The position numbers and the translations under genes are program-made. Shown here piece by piece: positions 60,901 to 63,300 of a stretch of DNA of 64,000 nt. A model generated the notes under the pieces. It had not been told where the DNA came from and made no database searches. It worked only from the letters and a program-made list of their open reading frames with translations. The DNA comes from Ctena decussata. Lineage: Eukaryota > Mollusca > Bivalvia > Lucinida > Lucinidae. The DNA is taken from assembly GCA_963989385.1 (NCBI GenBank), contig OZ022508.1, positions 33,316,166-33,380,165 on the forward strand. The letters run 5' to 3'. Every line of letters starts with the position of its first letter. The stretch's first letter is position 1.

Positions 60901-62980
60901 GAGCTGAAGAAGAAATACCAAGACATATCATCGGCTGTTTTCAAATTCAAAAGGTTAGTAAAGTTTTAAGAGCTTAGGGTAAGTGGAAATTTGACAATAA
61001 TACTTAGATAATTGTGCAAATTCTCAATGAAAACTTGCTGGTTCCTCATTGGTACTGTTTAGATCAAGAGAGGGCCTTTCAAATGGGCCACAGAATATAT
61101 AGGCATACTGCCCTTGACCTTACAAAACATACACACACATACACACACACACAAAGCTTGGTGTAACAGATCACTAGCCTTATGTTACAAAAACAGTCAC
61201 ATACCAGAGTTCCTACTTTGCTTAGATGGAAAACATTAAAATGTAGAACCTCAACAGGAGTGAAGACTTCCTTTTCTCTGTTACAGGTCTAATAAAGAGT
61301 TAAGGGACTGTAATGGAGATGAAGAGATGATTGGATCCTTTAAAAAGGTAACTGATTTACTGTAAACATTCTAAATATTGGGAAGATAGGTCTGAGCAAA
61401 CAGTGCAGACCCGAATCAGACTGCTCTTTTAGGAGTTGTCTGATAAGGGCCTACATTTTTGCATTCCATCTGCATCTGTATGATTCATAACTGCATTGTA
61501 AAAACTGTTCCATTTTAGGACAGTTACAGTAATTATATTGTAAGTGTCCCAATTTTTTTCAGTGTACTTGTAAATTAAATGAACAAGAGGATGATTTTAT
61601 GAAAAAACGAAATAATATGAGCTGCTACACGAGAAAACCAACAATGTGGTTGTGCGCCCAGCGCAGACTCAGATCAGCCTGGGCATCCGCTCAAGCCGAT
61701 CAAACTCTTTGCTAAGCGCTTATTGGGTAGCTGACGGCGAAGACTCTGATCAGACTGGGCGGATGCCCAGGCTGATCTGAGTCTGCGCTGGGCGCACAAC
61801 CACATTGTTGGTTTTCTCGTGTTGCGGCTCAAATATAGGTATTACCATGAAACTCTTCCAGTAAGAAGAGCTCCGTATAGTGTTTACACTGAAGCAAAAT
61901 ACTGATCAGTGAACCACAACACGACAAATTCATCAAAGTGGCATGTGTGCCCAGGGAAGACTCCGATCAGCTTGGGCATCCGCCCAGTCTGATCAGAGTT
62001 TTTGCTGTCCACATTGAACTTGCATAGACCTTTAGCTACCCTTTACGGGCACAGCGAAGATGCTGATCCTACTGGGATAATACCCAGGCTGATCTGAATC
62101 TTTGCTGGGCGCACATGCCACTTTCTTGGTTTTCTCACATCGCAGCTCATTTTGTTTCAAGGCTCCATATAGTCTGTATTAACAGATGTGATCCCCTCAG
62201 AACAACAGAGGCAAGGTGGTCTTAATGAGGAATCCCAACATATTTTGGATGATAAATACTGCAGGGGTCTAGATAAGAGGGGTATTTGATGATAATTGAG
62301 GGATAATTATCTTTATTTCTCATTCAAACCATATGTTGTGACCCCACATCTGAACCGTCTCAATGAGACGGTTCAGATGAGGGGTCACAACATATGTTTT
62401 TGTCCAGAATCAACAAAAAATGATCCCTTATTATCACCAAATACTCCCTCTTATCTAGGGCTCTGAAATAGGAGAAAATATTCAAGAATTATCTTAAAAA
62501 AACTCACTTCATATGGAGCTCTGCCTATTCGCAATACAGTTCAGCTATTTTGTGACAGATTGGAAACTGTTTAAATAATGTTCTTTTGAAAGGCATGTAG
62601 CTATAAGTTCATATGAGCTGTGACACGAGAAAACCAACAATGTGGTTGTGCGGCCAGCACAGACTCAGATCAGCCTGGGCATCCGCCCAGTTTGATCAGA
62701 CTCTTTGTTAAGTGCTCAAAGGGTAGCTAAGGGTCTAAGTTACCTCCATTTGGACAGCGAAGACTCTGAGCAGACTGGGCGGATGCCCAGGCTGATCTGA
62801 GTCTGCGCTTGCCGCACAGCCATAATGTTGGTTTTCTTGTGTCGCGGTTCATATATATTCTTGTTTATTTAGGAACTCTTAGAAACTGAGATGCGTCTAC
62901 GACATGGTGGTCTTGGCGGTGTCATGGATTTCAGTAGCTTTGAAGTTAGACTTGAGACCTCAACTAGTCTTGAGCCATTG
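8402..62980 (+). CDS. BAZ1B: BAZ1B/WSTF ortholog, 22 internal coding exons (gene-level entry)
   Basis: Chromatin-remodelling regulatory subunit, nuclear. In vertebrates WSTF binds the ISWI ATPase SMARCA5 (WICH complex), and its N-terminal WAC region phosphorylates histone H2A.X on a C-terminal tyrosine; that activity is family knowledge, not shown here. Joined exons give 1104 codons in one frame without stops, and every intron has GT/AG ends and matching phase. Order seen: WAC C-terminal part (residues 1-70), conserved KW(V/A)PPK block and following helix-rich segment (about 137-222), Lys-rich linker (223-431), TLFDLTK motif (about 435), basic coiled coil (480-575), DDT domain (about 580-690), WHIM1 (711-765), acidic linker and coiled coil (813-900), WHIM2 (about 910-940), WHIM3 (about 1000-1060). 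The human protein is 1483 residues; the missing parts are the first ~40 residues and the PHD-bromodomain C-terminus. The order matches BAZ1B rather than BAZ1A/ACF1. Confidence 0.95.
12613..14199 (-). mobile_element. Canonical non-autonomous Helitron
   Basis: On the minus strand it begins TCTATAATACTA and ends with a CCGCGC/GCGCGG hairpin about 9 bases before CTAG. It lies between A (12612) and T (14200). The uninterrupted sibling repeat at about 12025-12040 reads ATAAAACATTGTCAG, exactly the two flanks joined, so there is no target duplication and insertion is at A^T, as known for Helitrons. No Rep/helicase ORF is present. Confidence 0.85.
12995..13261 (-). mobile_element. tRNA-derived SINE with 17-bp target duplication
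   Basis: Direct repeats GTGGTTCTGGGGGAGAA lie at 12978-12994 and 13262-13278. On the minus strand the head is tRNA-like (GGCCGCATAGCGCAATCGGT, then TGACTCATAAGTCA, then GGTTCGAAACC), with two acceptor-stem mismatches and a short anticodon loop, so it is not a working tRNA. A conserved-looking body follows, with CTTCCGCTGATTCAAGAAGG and GGTTAGGTTAACTGACCG. Confidence 0.85.
16362..18738 (+). mobile_element. Nested HINE with about 450-bp core repeats
   Basis: Start AGCTCACCTGAGCC after a T run, CCGT microsatellite at 16415-16433, five core units (each with CACATGACCAACATGGCC and CTTGAAACTTGGTATGTAGC), then CAGGTGAGCGATTC, hairpin AGGGCC-TCAT-GGCCCT and CTTGTT. The same family recurs at 39295-40968. 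A truncated different HINE start, ATGCCCCCGTGACG, follows at 18741. Confidence 0.75.
19008..19763. mobile_element. Inverted-repeat DNA transposon remnant
   Basis: Ends CAAGGTTCGCACAGACTT and, inverted, CATGGTTCATACAGACTT. TGTTA directly flanks both sides (19003-19007, 19764-19768), a possible 5-bp target duplication that overlaps the 3' tip of the outer HINE. Several AAAGGCCTTGAAT words inside. The end sequence resembles hAT termini, but class is uncertain. Confidence 0.5.
20511..20616 (+). CDS. BAZ1B: BAZ1B exon 2: end of WAC region
   Basis: Acceptor TTTCTTTCAG, donor GTGAGT. It encodes STKSLDCLVDQAW...GERVMLKVK, matching human SLEKLVDTAW...GKEKMLKVK. It follows an 11.9 kb intron filled with nested transposons. 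Phase joins exactly with both neighbours (Ser codons are split at each border). Confidence 0.93.
21178..21255. repeat. 39-bp tandem duplication
   Basis: GTTTTGCTCCACTGTAGAG and the following bases to CCCCATTA occur twice in tandem. A G-run lies downstream at 21346-21360. No gene is supported; overlapping ORFs are unconvincing. Confidence 0.6.
21699..22173. mobile_element. Inverted-repeat element with about 70-bp arms
   Basis: The left arm CAGGGATTATTCTGGCCCAA, continuing through CCCATTAGGTCAAAATTAATG, is mirrored to 22173. A CAG start is usual for hAT-type MITEs, but no 8-bp duplication is visible. The middle contains a short palindromic repeat with GATGCAGATGGAATGGC. Confidence 0.6.
23071..24641 (+). 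mobile_element. Third-level HINE
   Basis: Inserted within GATTTTT|GTAAGAGG of the host core repeat; sibling units give the empty site. Start GTCTCGCCTGCGAAGCAGAG hairpin, GGCGGCGGCG microsatellite-like run, core units with TTTTTGTCGAGTTTTTGCG and GAGCCATGAAACTTGGG, 3' end AGCAGGCGAGAC, hairpin ATTCC-GC-GGAAT, then TCTTGTT. Confidence 0.8.
23665..24231. mobile_element. Fourth-level TIR element, 5-bp duplication
   Basis: Perfect 14-bp terminal inverted repeats CAGGGATACAGACT / AGTCTGTATCCCTG, flanked by CCATG on each side. The uninterrupted host unit reads GAGCCATGAAACTTGGG, so CCATG is a true duplication. The interior has GGCGCCCAGCC-type inverted words and no recognisable transposase. TIR starting CAG fits hAT-like families with short duplications (inference). 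Confidence 0.8.
25162..25204 (+). CDS. BAZ1B: BAZ1B exon 3: 43-bp micro-exon
   Basis: Encodes (S)MKAIVVKVDPAGVE, continuing the segment that follows MLKVK in vertebrate WSTF. Acceptor ATTTTTCAG, donor GTAAGA. The right end of a palindromic MITE stops about 14 bases before the exon, so the branch point may lie in or beside the MITE. Small size makes this exon easy to miss in automatic annotation, but it is required for phase. Confidence 0.88.
25541..25690. mobile_element. Possible SINE
   Basis: Flanked by TCTTGATTATTT on both sides (25529-25540 and about 25690), and contains a B-box-like GTAAGTTCAAGTATTG. The A-box is not clear, so the call is tentative. Confidence 0.4.
25989..26087 (+). CDS. 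BAZ1B: BAZ1B exon 4: SPSSDKEN...KKWVPPK
   Basis: 33 codons, phase 0 at both ends. SPSSDKEN is identical to a human WSTF stretch, and KKWVPPK corresponds to RKWAPPK. The Ser/Asp/Glu-rich first half looks disordered. The donor GTAAGT is 43 bases upstream of the left end of a 2.7 kb hAT element. Confidence 0.94.
26131..28802. mobile_element. hAT element with 8-bp target duplication
   Basis: The direct repeat CTTATAGT flanks it (26123-26130 and 28803-28810). Ends TAGGGGTGCGCGATAT and, inverted, TAGGGATGGGTATCGCC. Subterminal regions are rich in CGATAC/ATATCG words. A HINE is nested at 26540-27936. The remaining 1.3 kb has no transposase ORF that I recognise, so it is non-autonomous or decayed. 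Confidence 0.85.
26540..27936 (+). mobile_element. HINE nested in the hAT
   Basis: Start AGCGCGCCTTTGCGAAGCAA hairpin, then a CGTTAG-type run (GTTAGCGTTAGCGTTAGCGT), core units with GTGTCCTTGACCT and GCAGCAGCA, 3' end TAGGCGCGCT, hairpin TTGTC-TTCT-GACAA, CTCTTGTT. Confidence 0.75.
28815..29056 (+). mobile_element. Truncated SINE followed by half of a palindromic MITE
   Basis: 28850-28955 carries the SINE body (CTTTCGGATGAGATTTTAAA ... GGTGGGACGTCAAACCCGAG) without a clear tRNA head. 28968-29056 matches one arm of the palindromic MITE family (AATAAGAGGGGATATTAAGG ... TTGTGACC). Confidence 0.55.
29367..29572. mobile_element. Palindromic MITE, CTGAACCGTCTCG subfamily
   Basis: Near-perfect hairpin centred on CTGTCTCGTCGAGACGGTTC, arms ending in TAAGAGGGGTATTTGATGAT and inverse. 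The left terminal CAGAGCTC is eroded. Confidence 0.75.
29654..29730 (+). CDS. BAZ1B: BAZ1B exon 5: LLPYKYSIRFEGED...
   Basis: Acceptor TTTTTCAG, donor GTAAGG. Encodes LLPYKYSIRFEGEDSVIHSV-type sequence, aligning with human FLPHKYDVKLQNEDKIISNV. Ends with two bases of a Gly codon completed by the next exon. Confidence 0.94.
30373..30538 (+). CDS. BAZ1B: BAZ1B exon 6: conserved block after WAC
   Basis: Encodes PPSKELLRLFIR...AIRAG...PWIVDD...KFASFLLSP, aligning throughout with human PPNKEIVRYFIR...ALRAG...PWVVED...KFSDFLLDP. This is the strongest family signature in the N-terminal half. A palindromic MITE starts 17 bases after the donor. Confidence 0.96.
30555..30740. mobile_element. Palindromic MITE, 17 bases after exon 6 donor
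   Basis: Same family as 29367; centre CCATCTCGATGAGATGG. The right end is truncated after AAATACCCCT. Begins close enough to the 5' splice site that it forms part of the immediate donor environment. Confidence 0.75.
31137..32577. mobile_element. Possible TA-flanked DNA transposon remnant
   Basis: CCGTAATCGCC after TA (31135-31136) is inverted as GGCGATTACAG before TA (32578-32579). The internal 1.4 kb has higher GC than its surroundings, but no recognisable transposase. It ends about 100 bases before exon 7. Confidence 0.35.
32680..33306 (+). CDS. BAZ1B: BAZ1B exon 7: lysine-rich linker with internal repeats
   Basis: 209 codons, the longest exon. Residues 1-80 are a Lys/Glu coiled-coil-like segment, followed by an acidic Ser/Asp run, then four tandem SLTPKK-type repeats and two SLADLKKKLK repeats. 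It replaces the basic linker of vertebrate WSTF and has no residue-level similarity that I can see. It probably contacts DNA or nucleosomes through charge (inference). The open frame runs on to 33354, but GTAAGA at 33307 and the phase of exon 8 place the border here; the extra frame is MITE sequence. Confidence 0.9.
33318..33557. mobile_element. Palindromic MITE, GCCGCGACACGAG family
   Basis: TGAGCCGCGACAAGAC at left, inverted at right (GTCGTGTCGCAGCTTA). Internal GATCAGNNTGGGC motifs are mirrored. Begins 12 bases after the exon 7 donor. Related copies at 61618, 61909 and 62617. Confidence 0.7.
33894..37103. repeat. Region with seven copies of GGGCTACGGACTATACA
   Basis: Copies at 33894, 34250, 34609, 36559 (inverted), 36912, 36929 and 37086. 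Between them, 34800-36080 holds diverged tandem units (CTATAAGAATTATA, TTTCATGAAGAAATC, TTTTAAAGATATGGAGC) with CAGA microsatellites at 35434 and 36022. This could be one large non-autonomous element whose motif is a protein-binding or subterminal repeat; no ORF or clear ends found. Confidence 0.6.
37918..38151. mobile_element. Palindromic MITE, GGCCCAGTTGTTCAAA family
   Basis: Diverged copy: hairpin around GAAGCTTTTGCATTGCAAAA, with flanking AATACGCCAATATTTTTTGT and its inverse. Related to 45110 and 53560. Confidence 0.65.
38190..38335 (+). CDS. BAZ1B: BAZ1B exon 8: QLTLFDLTK motif
   Basis: Encodes DPKQLTLFDLTKKK followed by Lys/Thr/Pro-rich sequence. QLTLFDLTK matches human QMTLLDMAK, a short motif conserved in BAZ1 proteins. 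Acceptor TTTTCTAG, donor GTAAGC; the final Lys codon is split. Confidence 0.92.
38816..39019. mobile_element. Palindromic MITE with ATAGGG duplication
   Basis: Centre GAACCGTCTCGTTGAGACGG. Terminal CAGAGCTTTAGATAAG and inverse. ATAGGG flanks both sides (38810-38815, 39020-39025). Confidence 0.85.
39197..41026 (+). mobile_element. HINE split by a nested HINE
   Basis: Outer start AGTTTGCCTGAAGG ... GGCGGCGGCAGCG; end GATGGGCAAGGCGCTGTCAG, hairpin CCTGTC-CCTGT-GACAGG, TCTTGTT at 41021-41026. The intact short relative at 58865-59018 gives the uninterrupted order, so the interruption is evident. Confidence 0.75.
39295..40968 (+). mobile_element. Nested HINE, same family as 16362-18738
   Basis: AGCTCACCTGAGCC start after TTTTT, CCGT microsatellite at 39346-39365, four core units of about 450 bp, 3' hairpin AGGACC-AAT-GGTCCT followed by CTTGTT. 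Confidence 0.8.
41163..41321 (+). CDS. BAZ1B: BAZ1B exon 9: start of coiled coil before DDT
   Basis: Encodes ...AAKILNSEQRARLP...KYELIQERQK, aligning with human TARLLSSEDRARLP...RYELLEHKKR. Highly charged and helical. Acceptor ATTATTTCAG, donor GTAAGT. Confidence 0.95.
41385..41560. repeat. Dispersed GGAAGCAAA(A/C)AG repeat
   Basis: Words such as TTTGGAAGGGC...GGAAGC(A)AA and ACAAAAGTTGT recur, diverged, near 37690, 43210, 44080, 47440 and 60600. They look like an old low-copy repeat. The introns around them (41322-41962, 42073-42919) show nothing else that I can support. Confidence 0.4.
41964..42072 (+). CDS. BAZ1B: BAZ1B exon 10: coiled coil before DDT
   Basis: Encodes LAKMSESERKEYLAKQ... 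then a Lys/Glu/Arg-rich helix, matching human WASMSEEQRKEYLKKK. Acceptor TGGATTTCAG, donor GTAAGA, ends in phase 0. Confidence 0.95.
42920..43088 (+). CDS. BAZ1B: BAZ1B exon 11: first part of DDT domain
   Basis: Encodes RYEDTTLKL...VTPEGIPNECFGDVAMV then ANYSGLLMPDDEYPI. The human match is KRYEDQEL...DTPEGLPNTLFGDVAMV and CYSGLLLPDAQYPI. The DDT domain is a three-helix fold that helps bind the ISWI partner. Confidence 0.97.
43387..43578. mobile_element. Palindromic MITE, TTAGAACCGTCTCG subfamily
   Basis: Centre AGAACCGTCTCGGCGAGACG; arms with TAAGAGGGGGTATT and inverse. Ends eroded. Confidence 0.75.
43690..43873 (+). mobile_element. tRNA-derived SINE just before exon 12
   Basis: tRNA-like head GGTTGAGCGCTGGCCTACTG with B-box CCGGGTTTGATCCC, then a body ending GAAGAGGACGTAAATTCGC and a CCAT tail. 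Related TATAGG words flank it. The 3' end is about 25 bases from the exon 12 acceptor. Confidence 0.65.
43900..44003 (+). CDS. BAZ1B: BAZ1B exon 12: DDT domain core
   Basis: Encodes DALMKALASGKDGFVYLSRV then LLQTLLQDQIAE; human has LMEALSADKGGFLYLNRV and LLQTLLQDEIAE. A tRNA-derived SINE ends about 25 bases before the acceptor. Confidence 0.97.
44915..45064 (+). CDS. BAZ1B: BAZ1B exon 13: end of DDT region and acidic linker
   Basis: 50 codons. Encodes DYQDLKVPLTDIPV...SELVRLCLRKQD, matching human DYGELGMKLSEIPL...SELVRLCLRRSD, then an acidic stretch ending DEDDEV. Acceptor TTTGTAG, donor GTAAGT. Confidence 0.96.
45110..45358. mobile_element. Palindromic MITE, GGCCCAGTTGTTCAAA family
   Basis: Terminal GGCCCAGTTGTTCAAA at left and TTTGAACAACTGGCC at right. 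Internal hairpin with GAAGCTTTTGCATTGCAAAA. Confidence 0.8.
45500..45655. mobile_element. Eroded palindromic MITE
   Basis: Degenerate member of the TTAGAACCGTCTCG family (TTGTGATTTCCATTAGAAAC ... CTTATCTGGAGCTCTG). Ends about 20 bases before exon 14. Confidence 0.5.
45675..45832 (+). CDS. BAZ1B: BAZ1B exon 14: WHIM1 motif
   Basis: Encodes PDELIQMLETQELYQLDPVQ then KLQVLKGLCLRIMATYSVQD. Human has DEFLEKLETSEFFELTSEEK then LQILTALCHRILMTYSVQD. WHIM1 is a helical motif found in DDT-containing remodeller subunits. Confidence 0.97.
45981..46086. repeat. Imperfect palindrome
   Basis: Arms CCCTAATATGCTTAAATATT and AATACTTAAGCATGTTAGGG with AATTTTCCATTTG inverted at the centre. Likely a small MITE. 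Confidence 0.7.
46206..47065. mobile_element. Foldback element at a TTAA site
   Basis: TTAA flanks both ends (46202-46205, 47066-47069). TIR begins GGTGGTGAT and is mirrored as ATCACCACC. Arms extend about 280 bp: TATAAGGAAAGATCAAAGGG at 46373 is inverted near 46905, with a TTGCGCAATAATC-type stretch next to it. TTAA targets are typical of piggyBac and Kolobok groups; no transposase seen. Confidence 0.75.
47096..47299. mobile_element. Palindromic MITE, TTAGAAC subfamily
   Basis: CAGAGCTCCAGATAAGA at left and TCTTATCTGGAGCTCTG at right, centre GAACTGTCTCGGCGAGA. Target duplication not clear. Confidence 0.75.
47611..47784. repeat. Three-armed inverted repeat
   Basis: AAACGACCTGGTCATTGTGG occurs inverted twice downstream (GATGACCAGGTC and AATGACCAGGTCGTTT), each followed by GGAACTATGACTCTTTTT. 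One arm of a foldback has been duplicated. Lies about 100 bases before exon 15. Confidence 0.65.
47887..48035 (+). CDS. BAZ1B: BAZ1B exon 15: charged helix after WHIM1
   Basis: Encodes WRDKIAQYKEDKQKREAEGK then a Lys/Glu/Thr-rich tail; human has WKERLAVLKEENDKKRAEKQ. The composition suggests a long helix with a disordered end. Donor GTAAGT after one base of the next codon. Confidence 0.93.
48036..48811. other. Intron with no clear feature
   Basis: A short inverted repeat GTTACTCTTAAAGGAA / TTTCTTTAAGAGTAAC is present at 48522-48580. Nothing else supportable. Confidence 0.4.
48812..49001 (+). CDS. BAZ1B: BAZ1B exon 16: acidic linker and coiled coil
   Basis: Encodes ...NNSETPIDVEENDADLASVV then KRRRVTAAQAQEERKQ, aligning with human DTEAEDMISAVKSRRLLAIQAKK. 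The first few residues (SLLLTHFYGK) have no clear match, so the acceptor at 48811 is the least certain of the gene, although it is the only nearby AG that keeps the frame. Confidence 0.85.
49291..49492. mobile_element. Palindromic MITE, TTAGAAC subfamily
   Basis: CAGAGCTTTAGGTAAG at left, TTCTGGAGCACTG at right, centre ACCGTCTTGCTGAGACGGT. A SINE tail fragment (GTGGGATGTTTAAACCCGAT) follows at 49513. Confidence 0.75.
49951..51244 (+). mobile_element. HINE
   Basis: Start AGCACGCCTGAACGAAAGTT hairpin, CGTCCGCGTCGGCGTTC run, core units with TATCTCCTGAACCCATGGAT and GTGACCTTGATGTCAAGGTC, two C-runs, 3' end CAGGCGAGCTAT, hairpin GCTGTC-AGGT-GACAGC, TCTTGTT. Confidence 0.8.
50815..51013. repeat. 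Homopolymer C tracts
   Basis: Runs of about 24 C at 50815-50838 and a shorter run at 50994-51012. They sit in duplicated core units (GACTTTGAAATTTCATTTC occurs beside both). Confidence 0.8.
51546..51704 (+). mobile_element. Full-length tRNA-derived SINE
   Basis: 12-bp duplication TCAAACTGAAAA at 51534-51545 and 51705-51716. Head GGAGCGGCTGTAGTGTAGTG (A-box), AGATCGATCCCCC (B-box), body CTTTCGGCTGAGACTCTAAA ... GGGACGTTAAACCCGCGTTC. It ends in a TCAC-type tail, not poly-A. Confidence 0.85.
51937..52095 (+). mobile_element. Internally deleted HINE
   Basis: AACTCACCTGTACGAAAATA hairpin start; end GATGGGCAAGGTGCTGTCAG, hairpin CCTGT-ACATGG-ACAGG and TCTTTTT (a mutated CTTGTT). Only about 160 bp, with no core repeats. 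Confidence 0.7.
52254..52456. mobile_element. Palindromic MITE with ATAAC duplication
   Basis: CAGAGTTCCAGATAAG at left, CTTATCTGGAGCACTG at right; ATAAC at 52249-52253 and 52457-52461. Centre GAACTGTTTCGGCAAGACAG. Confidence 0.8.
53170..53367. mobile_element. Eroded palindromic MITE
   Basis: Same TTAGAAC subfamily: CATTAGAATTGTTTCACCGA at centre, ATTATCTGGAGCTCTG at the right end. The left end is degenerate. Confidence 0.6.
53560..53790. mobile_element. Palindromic MITE, GGCCCAGTTGTTCAAA family
   Basis: GGCCCAGTTGTTCAAAAC at left, TTTGAACAACTGGG at right. Internal hairpin with GAAGCTTTTGCTTTGCAACA. Confidence 0.8.
54084..54150 (+). CDS. BAZ1B: BAZ1B exon 17: short coiled-coil exon
   Basis: Encodes RREKEMEMLKQQKERENFEK and EFA, continuing the human EEERIRKHKAAAEKAFQ helix. 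It sits between two introns of about 5 kb full of repeats. Acceptor TTTTTCAG, donor GTAAGT; the first Arg codon is split. Confidence 0.92.
54570..54681 (+). mobile_element. 5'-truncated SINE
   Basis: 11-bp duplication TCCTCCTCATT at 54559-54569 and 54682-54692. Retains the B-box GGTTCGATCCCCC and the body; the A-box half is missing. Confidence 0.8.
54918..54956. repeat. Poly-G tract of nearly 40 bases
   Basis: Uninterrupted G run after GGGGC. Length is likely to vary between alleles and assemblies. Confidence 0.85.
55067..55269. mobile_element. Palindromic MITE with TCTAA duplication (best copy)
   Basis: CAGAGCTCTAGATAAGAGGG at left and CCTTATCTAGTGCTCTG at right; TCTAA at 55062-55066 and 55270-55274. 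Near-perfect hairpin over the full 203 bp, centre CCGTCTCGTCAAGACGG. Confidence 0.9.
55443..58502. mobile_element. hAT element with 8-bp target duplication
   Basis: CTTATCTG lies at 55435-55442 and 58503-58510. Ends CAGACCTGGGG / CCCCAGGTCTG. Subterminal regions carry many GTAATCGATTACAATTAC-type repeats in both orientations. A HINE is nested at 55537-56926. The ORF of 135 codons at 57218-57625 inside shows no recognisable transposase motif. Confidence 0.9.
55537..56926 (+). mobile_element. HINE nested in the hAT
   Basis: ATGTCCCCCCACC start with hairpin, GGCGTCGGCGTCGGCGTC run, about seven core units of 155 bp (CACCAAACTTGCATGGATA ... TTTTCAAGGTCACTGGAGG), 3' GGTGGGGGGACAT, hairpin GTTTTTC-TCT-GAAAAAC, ATTTCTAGTT. 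Confidence 0.85.
58521..58658. repeat. Long near-perfect palindrome
   Basis: Arms of about 65 bases: AAAACCCTAAAAACTTCAAG ... GAAGCTAAAAGAGTGGG, centre around AATTAATG. Open in several frames by chance of symmetry. Confidence 0.8.
58865..59018 (+). mobile_element. Short HINE derivative
   Basis: AGCTCACCTGTACAAAGGTA hairpin, GGCGGCGGC run, end GCTGTCAGGCGAGCTATT, hairpin CTGTC-CCACT-GACAG, GTCTTGTT. An uninterrupted model for the element at 39197. Confidence 0.8.
59141..59255 (+). CDS. BAZ1B: BAZ1B exon 18: WHIM2 motif
   Basis: Encodes EGIYLAKVTQRQAPIGTDRH then HSRYWVFSDVTPGLFVEKG. Human has EGIAKAKLVMRRTPIGTDRN then HNRYWLFSDEVPGLFIEKG. The GxDR...RYW core is the WHIM2 (WSD) signature. Confidence 0.97.
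59344..59765 (+). mobile_element. MITE fragment and truncated HINE
   Basis: 59344-59386 is a short TGTGACCCC...GGGTCACAAC palindrome. A HINE-like start ATGCCCCTGGCATAAAATGG follows at 59393, with core units (TTCTGCATGGTGTGATGTG, TATCATGACAAGACGATGTG), but no 3' end before the palindrome at 59767. Confidence 0.55.
59767..59938. mobile_element. Long palindromic MITE
   Basis: Arms of about 83 bases: GTCGTTGCTATGCTGTTGCT at left and its inverse AGCAACAGCATAGCAACGAC at right, centre CAGTCTGAAAAAGACTG. Near-perfect, so probably recent. Confidence 0.8.
60071..60239 (+). CDS. BAZ1B: BAZ1B exon 19: end of WHIM2 and Ser/Asp-rich linker
   Basis: Begins GWVSDVIDYS, matching human GWVHDSIDYR, then a Ser/Asp-rich stretch and a basic tail, both probably disordered. 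Acceptor TTGCACCAG, donor GTAAGT; the final Thr codon is split. Confidence 0.94.
60789..60953 (+). CDS. BAZ1B: BAZ1B exon 20: WHIM3 motif
   Basis: Encodes GQNLWFTYDSMKDVDELIES then LHPQGSRESVLKTELKKKYQ; human has GQNLWFLCDSQKELDELLNC then LHPQGIRESQLKERLEKRYQ. A clear WHIM3 motif. Confidence 0.97.
61287..61347 (+). CDS. BAZ1B: BAZ1B exon 21: short exon after WHIM3
   Basis: Encodes RSNKELRDCNGDEEMIGSFK and K, corresponding to human KPNLGLKSCDGNQELLNFLR. The 61-bp size and weak donor GTAACT would make it prone to skipping by gene finders, but it is needed for frame. Confidence 0.92.
61618..61838. mobile_element. Palindromic MITE, GCCGCGACACGAG family
   Basis: TGAGCTGCTACACGAGAAAA at left, TTTTCTCGTGTTGCGGCTCA at right. 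Internal GCGCCCAGCGCAGACTCAGA is mirrored. Confidence 0.85.
61909..62150. mobile_element. Palindromic MITE, GCCGCGACACGAG family (diverged)
   Basis: GTGAACCACAACACGAC at left and CACATCGCAGCTCAT at right. Shares GGCATCCGCCCAGTCTGATC with the other copies. Confidence 0.7.
62262..62465. mobile_element. Palindromic MITE, CTGAACCGTCTCG subfamily
   Basis: CTAGATAAGAGGGGTATTTG at left, CCTCTTATCTAGGGCTCTG at right, centre GAACCGTCTCAATGAGACGG. Confidence 0.8.
62617..62852. mobile_element. Palindromic MITE, GCCGCGACACGAG family
   Basis: TATGAGCTGTGACACGAGAA at left, TTCTTGTGTCGCGGTTCATA at right. The right end is 20 bases before exon 22. Confidence 0.85.
62873..62980 (+). CDS. BAZ1B: BAZ1B exon 22, last in window: RLRHGGLGGV segment
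   Basis: 36 codons, phase 0 at both ends. Encodes ELLETEMRLRHGGLGGVMDF and a following SSFEVRLETSTSLEPL; human has LIEVATRLQKGGLGYVEETS and FEARVISLEKL. Donor GTATGT. The next exons (KDFG... segment, PHD finger, bromodomain) are not present before 64000. Confidence 0.95.
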
Positions 62981-63300
62981 GTATGTTCTTTTCCAAATTG
63001 ATAGAAATAGAAAGTAAAATCAGAAGGATTAAACTTCATTATAATTTATGAAGTGAGCGAAGTAAAAATCTTACTGGTGCAGAAATGCCTTAGCACAGCA
63101 TAGATACAAATCACATAAGTGGATAAGTATATCCAAATTGGAGGATAGAAAAATCCTTATAAAGTTACATTCAGTTATTATTGAATGTCATATACCATGT
63201 GAAGCTTTTAACCAGGAGAATATTACTGAGTTGTTGAAAAAAAATCGTGGAAAAATGTGTGCAGCCATTGTTTACAACTGAGACAAGTTGAAAATATACT

